This document shows positions 36,140 to 45,100 of a stretch of DNA of 64,000 nucleotides, in pieces (within the stretch, counting starts at the first letter, position 1; the number at the start of each line of letters is the position of its first letter). Origin of the DNA: Granulicella sp. (lineage in GTDB: Bacteria > Acidobacteriota > Terriglobia > Terriglobales > Acidobacteriaceae); NCBI GenBank assembly GCA_027365345.1, contig DAHXNO010000105.1, positions 1 to 64,000 of the forward strand, in the 5' to 3' direction. The notes beneath the pieces are model-generated. The model saw only the letters and a list, made by a program, of their open reading frames with translations, did no database searches and had not been told where the DNA came from. A program made the position numbers and the translations under genes.

Positions 36140-38008
36140 TCAGAGATACCACGGGATGTTGATGACGGAGATCTTCTCATTGCGGCGCATGAGCAGGAGA
36201 AGTTTGAGGAGTTCGGCGCGCTGATTGTGCAGCGGGGTCTGCCACCAGTGCTTGACGACCAGTTCGGGAACGAGAACGGTTATCTGGCGATCTGGAAACC
36301 GATTTTCAAGCTGGAGGATGTAATCCACCAGAGGCACCAGGACGAACCGATAGGGCGACGGGAGATTGACCAGCGTGGGAACGGGAAGGCCGGCCTGGGC
36401 GATGGGGTCGGCGACGTTGCGCTTCCAGAGTTGCTCGAGTTTGCTGCTCTCCTCCCCGGTCTCGATGTGCACGCCTTCTACTTGAGCGTTGAGCTTCAAG
36501 GCGAAGCGCAGTCCTTTTTCTGTCATCCGCGACCAGCGGTCGATGGGGATGACGAACAGCGGGGGGTGAATGTCTTCGAGGCTGATCGGCCGATCGAGTT
36601 GGGTCGCACGGGCGACGCCATCGTAGTGGCGCCGGACGGCGATCATCAGGAAGATGATCGTAGGGATCATGAGGGTGGTGATCCATGCCCCATCCACAAA
36701 TTTCGTGACCAGAACGACGAGGAGAGTGATTCCCGTGGCGAAGGCCCCGATGCCATTGATCAGGATGCGGTGCATGGAGCGCGGCCCGGGCTTGCGCAGC
36801 CAGTGCATCACCATGCCGGCCTGGGAGAGGGTGAAGGCCATGAAGGCGCCGATGGCAAACAGGGGAATCAGGTGGTCCGTGATGCCGCCGAAGGCGATCA
36901 AAAGCACGGCGGAGAGGCCGACCAAAGCATAGATGCCGTAGGAGTAAAGCAGACGCCGGCCGCGAATCAAAAAGACATGGGGAAGGTAGTTGTCCTGGGC
37001 GATGGCGCGGGTGAGGCGAGGAAAGTCTGCAAAGGAAGTGTTGGCGGAGAGAGCCAGGACCAGAAGGATGGAGCCTATGCCGACGTAGTAGAACCATCCC
37101 CGGCCCAGCACAGCGCAGATGAGTTGAGACAGGACGCTCTGATAGCCCGGGCCATTGGGATCGGTGGCGCCGATGTGGTAGACCCGGCAGAGAATGGCGA
37201 TTCCACCCAGGAAGATCGCCAGCAGAACGATGATGATGGTGAGGGTGCGCTTGGCGTTCGCCTGGGTGGGTTCGCGGAAGGCCCCCACTCCGTTGGAGAC
37301 AGCCTCCACGCCGGTCATGGCGGTGCAGCCGCTGGAGAAGACCTTCAGCAGCAGCCAGGGGGTAAACAGAACGGTTGCGCTGGGCAGGCGCGGGGGAGCA
37401 ATAACGGGTATGGGGTGGCCGTGGGCCAGAACCGCGCGAACTGCACCCACCAGGATGACCACCAGCAGGGTGCCAATGAACAGGTACGTGGGAATCAGGA
37501 AGGCGTTGCCCGTGTCCCGAACGCCACGCATGTTGATGACGGTGAGCAGGAAGAGGATGAGCAGGCAGAGGGCGAGGGTGTGCGGTTGCAGGGAGGGAAA
37601 GGCCGAAACCAAAGCGCCGACGCCGGCGGAGATACCTACGGCTACGTTCAGAATGTAGTCGATCATCAGCGCCGCGGCGGCCAGCAGACCAGCGTGGGCG
37701 CCCAGGTTTTCAGAAGCCACGGTGAAACTGCCGCCGCCATGGGGATAGACATCGATTGTCTGGCGGTAAGAGAAGTAGACGATGGTCAGCAGAAGGATGA
37801 TGGCCAGGGTGATCGGAATGATGTGCGCCAGACCGGCCAGCCCCAAGGGGATCAGCAGGGTGAGAGCGGCTTCCGGGCCGTAGGCTGCGGAGCTGAGCGC
37901 ATCCAGGCCAAAGATAGGAATGCCGGCGACGGGGCCGATGTGTTCGGCGCGCTCCTCTGAGGTGGCGAGAGGTTGACCAACCAGAAGGTCATAAAGAGAC
38001 ATGCACAC
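36140..38008 (-). CDS. APC-superfamily permease, KimA/YdaO-like (possible K+ importer)
   Basis: A 622-aa transporter with about 12 membrane segments (ILLLTIVYFSYRQ, LCLLILFLLTVINMRG, LFAIGAFMAFTLSQAGMVMHW) and a cytosolic C-terminal domain of about 150 residues (VIPIDRWSRMTEKGLRFAL, ITVLVPELVVKHWWQTPLHNQ). This layout matches the YdaO/KimA branch of the APC superfamily, where B. subtilis KimA imports potassium and is inhibited by c-di-AMP. The N-terminal DALSSAAYGPEA segment is typical of that branch. I found no c-di-AMP riboswitch-like sequence upstream. An amino-acid transport role remains possible. Confidence 0.85.
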   Translation of the reverse strand: MCMSLYDLLVGQPLATSEERAEHIGPVAGIPIFGLDALSSAAYGPEAALTLLIPLGLAGLAHIIPITLAIILLLTIVYFSYRQTIDVYPHGGGSFTVASENLGAHAGLLAAAALMIDYILNVAVGISAGVGALVSAFPSLQPHTLALCLLILFLLTVINMRGVRDTGNAFLIPTYLFIGTLLVVILVGAVRAVLAHGHPIPVIAPPRLPSATVLFTPWLLLKVFSSGCTAMTGVEAVSNGVGAFREPTQANAKRTLTIIIVLLAIFLGGIAILCRVYHIGATDPNGPGYQSVLSQLICAVLGRGWFYYVGIGSILLVLALSANTSFADFPRLTRAIAQDNYLPHVFLIRGRRLLYSYGIYALVGLSAVLLIAFGGITDHLIPLFAIGAFMAFTLSQAGMVMHWLRKPGPRSMHRILINGIGAFATGITLLVVLVTKFVDGAWITTLMIPTIIFLMIAVRRHYDGVARATQLDRPISLEDIHPPLFVIPIDRWSRMTEKGLRFALKLNAQVEGVHIETGEESSKLEQLWKRNVADPIAQAGLPVPTLVNLPSPYRFVLVPLVDYILQLENRFPDRQITVLVPELVVKHWWQTPLHNQRAELLKLLLLMRRNEKISVINIPWYL

Positions 38009-38137
38009 TTCCTGAAGTGAGGTTCGATGAAGCCCGTTGCAGGGATTGACGGAAGGACACAGGGTGTCCCGAAGATCTGATCATTCTTTCTTTGCTGCCT
38101 GGAGATGGTTGCTTTTGGAAGCGAAGCAAAAAGAGTC

Positions 38138-38617
38138 CTAGTGGGCAAAAAGTTGAGAGATGTCAGCGAAGGATTTGAACTCCAGGGCATTGCCGGCAGG
38201 GTCCAGGAAGAACATGGTGGACTGCTCGCCTACCTGACCTTCAAAGCGGGTGTACGGCTCGATGACGAAGGAGATCCCGGCAGCGCGCACGCGCGCAGCG
38301 AGTTCTTTCCATTCTGGCGGCGAGAGGACGACGCCGAAGTGTGGGATGGGAACCTGATGGCCGTCGACCAGGTTTCCAGGGGATGGAACAGGGGCGCCTG
38401 CGGCGGAGAGCTGCGTGGGCGCCTCGGGCCGGAGGTGGGCGACGATCTGATGGCCGTAAAGGTTGAAGTCAATCCATTGGTCTGAGCTTCGGCCCTCGGA
38501 GCAGCCCAGGACCGTTCCGTAGAAGTGGCGGGCGGCCTGCAGATCGTTAACGGGAAAGGCGATGTGAAAGGGCTGCATAAAGGGTAGAGAGTAGCGTGCA
38601 GGAACATGGACATCCAT
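38138..38617 (-). CDS. VOC-superfamily (glyoxalase-like) protein
   Basis: A 159-aa vicinal-oxygen-chelate protein with two beta-alpha-beta-beta-beta repeats: [23 protein letters not shown] at the start and [12 protein letters not shown] mid-protein. The terminal [18 protein letters not shown] segment carries the typical metal-ligand Glu. VOC members include dioxygenases, glyoxalases and resistance proteins; nothing nearby fixes the function. The track start 38815 is too far upstream; ATG 38617 or 38578 are realistic. A 15-bp palindrome lies 16 bp upstream of 38617. Confidence 0.82.
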   Translation of the reverse strand: MDVHVPARYSLPFMQPFHIAFPVNDLQAARHFYGTVLGCSEGRSSDQWIDFNLYGHQIVAHLRPEAPTQLSAAGAPVPSPGNLVDGHQVPIPHFGVVLSPPEWKELAARVRAAGISFVIEPYTRFEGQVGEQSTMFFLDPAGNALEFKSFADISQLFAH

Positions 38618-38632
38618 GGTTCCCGACGCTCT

Positions 38633-38647
38633 CTCTACACTGTAGAG
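38633..38647. promoter_or_regulatory. Palindrome CTCTACACTGTAGAG upstream of the VOC gene
   Basis: A perfect 7+1+7 inverted repeat in the promoter region of the VOC gene, a good size for a dimeric repressor site. The TACA..TGTA core is like BlaI/MecI operators. No regulator gene of that family is in the window. Confidence 0.4.
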
Positions 38648-38750
38648 CAATTTTCCTTTGCAGGGGAGCCCCCGAAGTCGGCGGGCCGTGGCGGTTTCTT
38701 TGAGGAACGCCACTCTGCATCGACGGCTCCAGGGACCAACGGCATGCGTT

Positions 38751-39083
38751 TTAGCGGTAGTAGCCCTTGCGGTAGCCGTTGAGATAGGCACGCCGGAAGG
38801 CATTGCGATAGACATCGTAGGGGCCCATCTGCGGGTCGTATCCCGGGGTGACTCGGAAGGCTCGGGTGTGGCGAGCGTGAAAGAGTTGACCTAACTGTGC
38901 GGCCCGCGCACCGTCCTGGCGGCCCATAGAGAAGCCATTCCTCTCAGCTATTTCAACGATGGTGGGAGCGGCAGAAACCTGTGGCGGCGGAGGCGGAGGC
39001 GGCGGATAGTAGGCACGGGCGCAGCCCAGGGAAGAGAGGACCAGAGTGGAGGCGAGCGCGAGCTTGCTGACAATTCGTTGCAT
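38751..39083 (-). CDS. Small predicted lipoprotein
   Basis: A 110-aa protein with a type II signal peptide: [18 protein letters not shown], with the lipobox LSSLGC. A polyproline run follows directly ([12 protein letters not shown]), then a region with [17 protein letters not shown] and a Tyr/Arg-rich end ([14 protein letters not shown]). The ATG at 39083 begins the signal peptide; the 145-aa track version has 35 extra residues. I do not recognise a family. Similar G-x-Q-D-G-x-x-D/A patterns occur in short acidobacterial envelope proteins, but function is unknown. Confidence 0.65.
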   Translation of the reverse strand: MQRIVSKLALASTLVLSSLGCARAYYPPPPPPPPQVSAAPTIVEIAERNGFSMGRQDGARAAQLGQLFHARHTRAFRVTPGYDPQMGPYDVYRNAFRRAYLNGYRKGYYR

Positions 39084-39498
39084 AGGGTTCTCCTGACGCC
39101 TGGGGGTAACCCCGGCGATGTCTTGAGGCTGTCTATTCTTGCCCCAGGGGCAATTGGCGGTACGGTCTCTTGAACACGAATTCCCCAAGACAGTTGCTGA
39201 GGATCTCTCCGTGCGTGGGGTACAGGGATGATCATTCCTGGGTTCCGCAAATGCAACGCGCCTATGGGGATCTTTGGGGAGCGGAGTTGATGTAATCCCG
39301 GAGTGTTGTCCGAAGAGACAACACTCCTTGAATTAGCCTCCACTGCCGATAAAGGCAATGTAAGGATGGCGCCGTGCTCTGCATCCAGGATGCTTCGTTC
39401 GGGCGTACATCCTTTGGCGCGCTGTTTGGCGGGTTAGCCAGCGAGGTTCTCTGGAGTGGCAACCGGTTACGCCGTGATCAAAAGGAGTGTTTGAGGGG
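39084..39498. other. Divergent intergenic region, lipoprotein / LuxR-type regulator
   Basis: About 415 bp with no supported gene. Its main feature is the strong hairpin at 39300-39327, described separately. Confidence 0.5.
39300..39327. promoter_or_regulatory. Strong 11-bp hairpin in the divergent intergenic region
   Basis: GGAGTGTTGTC and GACAACACTCC pair perfectly around a 6-nt CGAAGA loop. There is no T-run after it on the plus strand (TTGAATTAG), and it lies upstream of both divergent genes, so it is not an obvious terminator of a known gene. It could be a leader hairpin of the regulator mRNA, a small RNA end or a protein-binding site. Confidence 0.45.
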
Positions 39499-40149
39499 AT
39501 GCGGGTTATTTTGGCGGACAATCAAGCGATCTATTGTTCTGGACTGGCGCGTGTGTTGCGATCTGAGCTAGATGTTGAGGTTGTGGCGCAGTGCGGCAAC
39601 CTGACCGGGTTGCAGAAGGCGATCCGCAACTGGCGCGGTGCGATCGTGATCTTTCCTTCGAGCTTTACGACGGAGATCGCTGCGCTGCTGGACGATGTGG
39701 AGGCGTGCGGCAGCCGAGCGGTGATGATTCTGGAGCCGAAGATCGTGCTGGAATCCTGGTTGGTGGACCGGCTTGATGGAGTGCTGCTGCGATCAGTTGC
39801 TGAGCCTCAGTTGCTGGACTGCGTCTATCGGGTTCAAGCGGGAGAGCGCTACGCGCAGCGGGCGGTGGTTCAGACGATGGTTGCACCGGATCCATCTGCT
39901 TCAAGGGTGTTGCAACGCCTGACGGAGCGGGAGTTGAAGATAGTGGCGTTGATCTGTGAGGGTCTAAAGAACAAGGAGATTGCGCAACGGCTCAACACCA
40001 AGGAGCAGTCGATCAAAAACTATCTGCGCAGCATTTACTCCAAGATGGAGGTGTGTGACAGGCTTGAGTTGGCGATCTTTGCCATGCATCACCAAACGCT
40101 GGCGCAGATGGTGCAGACGGTACGGATGGAGATGGCGCGCACGGCATAA
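39499..40149 (+). CDS. LuxR/NarL-type regulator with a degenerate receiver domain
   Basis: A 216-aa two-domain regulator. The C-terminal LuxR-type helix-turn-helix is complete: LTERELKIVALICEGLKNKEIAQRL, then KEQSIKNYLRSIYSKM. The N-terminal half has the receiver fold but not its chemistry: the acidic pair reads ILADNQAIY, the phospho-Asp strand reads GAIVIFPSSF with no Asp, and the conserved Lys is Arg in GVLLRS. It is therefore probably not controlled by phosphorylation. No histidine kinase is adjacent. ATG 39499 is preferred over GTG 39487. Confidence 0.88.
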   Translation: MRVILADNQAIYCSGLARVLRSELDVEVVAQCGNLTGLQKAIRNWRGAIVIFPSSFTTEIAALLDDVEACGSRAVMILEPKIVLESWLVDRLDGVLLRSVAEPQLLDCVYRVQAGERYAQRAVVQTMVAPDPSASRVLQRLTERELKIVALICEGLKNKEIAQRLNTKEQSIKNYLRSIYSKMEVCDRLELAIFAMHHQTLAQMVQTVRMEMARTA

Positions 40150-40278
40150 GCTACGGTTTCAACGGAAGTGGATCCAGAGATGAGAAGAACCGGAGGAAAC
40201 CGTGGAGTGGTGGATCGTACGCAGCCTTGGATGGAGAGGGCTGTGGTTCCGCAGACTTGTAGTCATCGCGATCCGGGG

Positions 40279-41850
40279 TTACACGAGCTTCTCCGCTATG
40301 GACTTGGCCTGCGTGAAGAGCGTCAGATAATCGGGTCCGCCGGCTTTGGAGTCTGTGCCGCTCATGTTGAAACCTCCAAAGGGATGAGCCCCGACCATGG
40401 CGCCGGTGCACTTGCGGTTGAAGTAGAGATTGCCTACGTGGAACTCTTCGCCGGCCCGATCGAGTTTTTCGCGGGAGTGAGAATAGATAGAGCCGGTGAG
40501 GCCGTACTGGGTGTTGTTGGCGATGGCTAAAGCCTCTTCAAAGCTGTGGGACTTGATGACGGCCAATACTGGCCCGAAGATCTCCTCCTGGGCAATGCGG
40601 GCGGTGGGAGCCACATCCGCAAAGACGGTAGGAGCTATGTAGTAGCCCTTACCGGGGAGATCGACTTCAGCGCCGCCGGTGAGGAGGCGGCCTTCGTTCC
40701 GTCCGATCGCGATGTAGTCCAGAACGCGCTTTTTGGCTGTTGGGTTGATAACCGGGCCGGTCTGGAGGTTGTCAGCGGGTGGCCCTTGGGTGAGCGCTTC
40801 GGCGGCTTCCTTGATGCGGTCGCAGAAGATATCGTAGATGGCGGCGTCGACGATGACACGGGAGCAGGCCGAACACTTTTGCCCGTTGAAGCCAAAGGCC
40901 GAGGCGGTGACGCCAGCGACAGCCTGGTCCAGATCGCAGTCTGAGTCGACGAGAATCGCGTCCTTGCCGCCTAGTTCGAGGATGGTGCGCTTGAGGAAGT
41001 GCTGGTTGGGTTGGATCTGGGCGGCACGTTCATGGATCTCCAGACCAACCTTTCTGGAGCCGGTAAAGGCGATAAAGCGCACCTGAGGATGCTCGACGAT
41101 GGCGCGTCCCACCTCCGGACCGCCTTGGATGAGGTTGATGACTCCGTCGGGAAGGCCCGCCTCCTCCATCAGGGAGAGGAAATGCGCCGCGATGGTGGGA
41201 GCATCCGGACTGGGTTTGAGCACCACCGTATTGCCGCAGACGATGGAGGCCGCAGTCATGCCGGCCATGATGGCCAGAGGAAAGTTCCAGGGAGGGATTA
41301 CGGCGCCCACCCCGAGTGGAAGGTAGCGCAGCAGGTTGCGTTCGCCAGGGTACTGGATGGGAGGGGTGGCGGCATCCAGGCGCAGTGCTTCACGGGCGTA
41401 AAACTCCAGGAAGTCGATGCATTCGCCTACATCGGCATCGGCCTCACCCCAGTTCTTGCCGACCTCCAGGACTAGCCAGGCACAGAACTCGAGGTGACGC
41501 TGGCGGATGAGGCTGGCGGCGCGCAGCAGCAGGGCTGCACGGTCCGCGGCGGATGTCTTTCGCCAGGTGGCGAAGGCTAGTTGTGCAGCTTCGACCGCAT
41601 GGCCGGCCTCGCGGGTAGTCGCCTGGTAGTGGATGCCGACGACCTCAGACGGGTTGGCGGGATTGAGCGATTGGAAAGTGGCGGAGGTCTGTAGATCGCT
41701 GCCGCCGATGATCAGATCATAGGTGCGGCCCAGTTCCACGCGGATGCGGTCGAGCGCCTGACGCATGGCGCGCTTGTTTTCCGCGCTGGAGAAGTCGGTA
41801 AAGGGCTCGTTCCGAAAGGGAGGCAGAGGGATGGGCGTCGTTGAACTCAT
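40279..41850 (-). CDS. L-glutamate gamma-semialdehyde (1-pyrroline-5-carboxylate) dehydrogenase
   Basis: A 523-aa aldehyde dehydrogenase of the RocA/PruA type. It oxidises glutamate semialdehyde to glutamate with NAD+, the second step of proline use. Motifs are VIPPWNFPLAI, KPSPDAP, FTGSRKVGLEI, the catalytic Glu in TILELGGKDAI and the catalytic Cys in FGFNGQKCSACSR. The C-terminal EIFGPVLAVIK and PFGGFNMSGTDSKAGG match P5C dehydrogenase. The N-terminal segment FRNEPFTDFSSAENKRAM is typical of the stand-alone form. No proline dehydrogenase gene lies next to it. Confidence 0.93.
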   Translation of the reverse strand: MSSTTPIPLPPFRNEPFTDFSSAENKRAMRQALDRIRVELGRTYDLIIGGSDLQTSATFQSLNPANPSEVVGIHYQATTREAGHAVEAAQLAFATWRKTSAADRAALLLRAASLIRQRHLEFCAWLVLEVGKNWGEADADVGECIDFLEFYAREALRLDAATPPIQYPGERNLLRYLPLGVGAVIPPWNFPLAIMAGMTAASIVCGNTVVLKPSPDAPTIAAHFLSLMEEAGLPDGVINLIQGGPEVGRAIVEHPQVRFIAFTGSRKVGLEIHERAAQIQPNQHFLKRTILELGGKDAILVDSDCDLDQAVAGVTASAFGFNGQKCSACSRVIVDAAIYDIFCDRIKEAAEALTQGPPADNLQTGPVINPTAKKRVLDYIAIGRNEGRLLTGGAEVDLPGKGYYIAPTVFADVAPTARIAQEEIFGPVLAVIKSHSFEEALAIANNTQYGLTGSIYSHSREKLDRAGEEFHVGNLYFNRKCTGAMVGAHPFGGFNMSGTDSKAGGPDYLTLFTQAKSIAEKLV

Positions 41851-42129
41851 AGAAACCTCTAGACATAGTTTACGGCGGCGGCGGGGACGCTGTCCTTTTG
41901 ATTCCGCATGCGGAGCGCAAGTTGGGCAAGGATGTCAGGTCAGTTTAAGCCGGGGATACGGCTTTGGCCCGTCTCAGAGCTGACGTCTCCTTTTCGAGTG
42001 CCGGGTATCCATCCGGTGAGTGTTCTGTGCGCACGATGGCTGCGGAGCCGGCAGGCTCGACGGGCGCTGTTTGCCTTGGTTGGGAAGGAAGATGTATGCC
42101 AGCGGCAAGGCAGCGATGACGAGCGAGAG

Positions 42130-45100
42130 CTAGCGAGGGTCCTGGAGAAACTTCTCTGCATTCTTGGACATGAGTGCCGTACGTTCCAGCTTGTCCCAGT
42201 TGAAGCTTCGGCCATCAATGGCGCGCTTGACTGTGCGGATGAGTACCCAGGAGAAGAGCTGGCGGTAGGTGAACCGCTGGATCCAGATGTGAACCAGCAG
42301 CCATGCGTCTCCCTTGCTGGCGGGGTGTTTACGTTCCAGCATAAAAGCCAGGGCAGAGGTGGCAAAGTCAATGAGAAGGAAGGCGGCGAAGAAGCTGATG
42401 AGCTTATAGAGATCCGAGGGATTGGTGGTGCTGGGGTGGAAGTGCTTGTCGATGAAGTAATGAATGACCCCGGCGACGAACATAAGGTCGATCAGCGGAG
42501 AGACCAAAGGCAGAAGGATCTGAAAGACGACGATATTGGGCAGGGCGAAGAGTCCCATGGCGAGACGGTTTGCGATGGCCCCGCGGTGCTTGAAGACGGC
42601 TTGCAGAATGCCGAAGGACCAACGGAATCGTTGGCGAGCCAAGTCATTGGCGTTGGCTGGAGCTTCGGTGAAGGCCAGCGCCCGATCCTCGTAGATGACG
42701 GCGTAGCCCTGCTCGAGCAGGTTCATGGTGAGATCGGCGTCTTCCGCTACGGTATCGGGGTGGTAGCCGCCGCCGGCTTTGACAGACGAGGTGCGCCATG
42801 CGCCGATGGCTCCGGGAACGACGGTGACGACATCGAAGAGGTCCAGGGCGCGGCGCTCAAAGTTCTGGCTGGTGATGTACTCGAGCGCCTGCCAGCGCGT
42901 CCAGAGGTTTACCCGGTTGCCGACCTTCGCGTTACCCGCTACTGCGCCGATCCGGGGGTTGGCAAAATGGGTGACCAGGCGGCTGATGGCATCGTGAGCT
43001 ATCACGCCGTCGGCGTCGATGCCGATGTAGACTTCCTCATCGTCGCGTATCTGGACGAGCCCGAAGTTGAGCGCGTCGGCCTTGCCGCCGTTCGGCTTGC
43101 TGAGGACTGTCAGGCGGCCGGCAGCGATCTCTTTGGCATAGGTATCGGTGGCGATCTTTGCGGTGCCGTCGGTGGAACCATCGTCGATGACGATGATGCG
43201 GATGTTCTTATAGTTGGACATCAGCACGGAGCGGATAGTGCGGGCGATCACCTTGGCTTCGTTGAAGGCCGGGATCAGGACGGCGACGCGGGGTTGGTAG
43301 GCCGGGGTGGCGAAGTCTTTGCGTTTGCGGAAACGGTCAATGGTGGCAAACAGGCCGATGATGACCAGGCGGACGCTCATCAGCACGTCGCCGATGAAAA
43401 AGACGCTAATGACGAAGTGGTTGAAGAAAGAGATGAGGGCGAAGGCAATGGAGTCGACAAAGGCGTAGTAGCGCTGGCGGCCTTTGATGGGGGGCATGAC
43501 CTCAGCGGAGGTCTTGCCGATCAGGGCGGAGACGGGAACGATGGCATAGCCGTGGGCGCGAAGGGCTTGAATGAGCACTGGAAGCGCGGCTACGGTGGCC
43601 GAGCGATCACCACCGCCATCGTGCATCAGGATCACGGAGCCGCGTGTCCAAGGCTTGGTATTGAACTCTGAGATCTGCTGGAAGACGCTGTTGACGATCT
43701 CCTGAGGCGTCTTACGCGGATGCACGTCCCAGTCGTTGGTGTCGATTTTATCGCCGACGATTACGTAGCCGAGACGCTGGATGGCCTGTACCGGAGCAGC
43801 CTGGTCGTTGGTGTCCGGTTCCTGATCAATGGAGTACGGAGGACGGAAGTAGACCGGCTGAACGCCCAGTTCGGCGGCGAAGAGGCGTTCGGTGAGATTG
43901 AGCTGGAGCACCACCTGGCGCTGTGAGATCTCAGAGATATCCGGATGGGAGTACGTGTGGTTGCCCACCTCGTTTCCATCGCGGTAGACACGCTTCATCA
44001 GGCCGATGTTGTCCTGAGCCTCATCTCCGATCATGAAGAACGTGCCGACGACGTGATACTTTTTGAGGACCGCGAGAATCTTCGGCGTCCATTCGGGGTC
44101 TGGGCCGTCGTCAAAGCTGAGTGCGACCTCTTTGGGGTGGTAGCCGTATTGGTTGAGCGTGTAGGGGAGAGGGTAGGAGTCCATGGTCTCGGCTACGACG
44201 CTCAGGAACGGTTTGGGGATCGTCGGGTCGTCGTCCATGGTGAGGGTGCGGTGACCGTTTTGGGGAGGACTAGTGACACGTAGAATGTCGCCGTCCCCTT
44301 CGGTATCCACATCCTGCCCGGGCGCAACCTGAGCCAGATCCTTCACCGGATCGGCCTTGAGCGGGTGGTCCCAGATCTTCCACAGGGAGTCGTCTTCCAG
44401 GCCGAGGCGCTGAATGGCGAAGGTCTGGATGCCGAGAGCTTCAGCGACCCGCATCTGATTGAGGGCAGTCACAGCGTCCAGGAACCAGACGTTGTGCTTT
44501 ACCCTGGCGTCCTCGTCGATGTAGGAGAAGTGAGGGTTAAGCGAGTTGGGGTCAAGGCTGATGGTGGCGTCAGCGTCTGATGCAGCCTGCCATGCCTCCT
44601 GGGTGGAGAGCATGGTGGTGGTGTAGACGGTCTGCGCCGACTGGGCATCCTGACGAACCGGTCGCCCGCGGCGGTTGTTTGCGGGCGGAGGCAGGGGGTT
44701 GGTCCAGTCGTATCCGTATCCGCCGATGGAGCAGATGATCTTCTGCAGCGGAACGGCCTTCATCAGAGCGCGCAGATTGTTTTCAAACTGGTCCTGGCCG
44801 GCGATGGGTCCGGGATCGGTGCCCCACTGATGCTCGCCGTAGTTCATCAGGACCAGACCGTCGGAGTGGGCTGCGAGGTACTTGAGATCCAGGCTGCCGG
44901 GATCCACAGGGACGTTGATGTACAGGCGCAGGTTTCGGGAGTGCAAGTCGGCGTAGAGAGCTCCCACCAACTGGCTGTAAGCTACCTGGGCGTCGTCCGG
45001 GAGGGCCTGAAAGCCGAGGTCCAGGCCGCGGTAGCGGGTGTTGGTGTTCAGAAACAGATCGATCTGGTGAATGAATCGGGCGCGCGCCTGAGGGCTCAGC

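Noticed and set aside
36227-37960. 577-aa plus-strand ORF opposite the KimA-like permease
   Set aside because: It is low-complexity and rich in Asp, Gly and Gln, with no recognisable domain, and is fully antisense to a clear transporter. Long antisense frames are expected in this GC-rich coding DNA.
38009-38137. c-di-AMP (ydaO) riboswitch upstream of the KimA-like permease
   Set aside because: The upstream sequence lacks the conserved ydaO core; only a short GGACA/TGTCC stem is seen.
41908-43671. 587-aa plus-strand ORF opposite the GH18/CE4/GT2 gene
   Set aside because: Antisense to conserved GT2 motifs and without protein-like domain structure; treated as a shadow frame.
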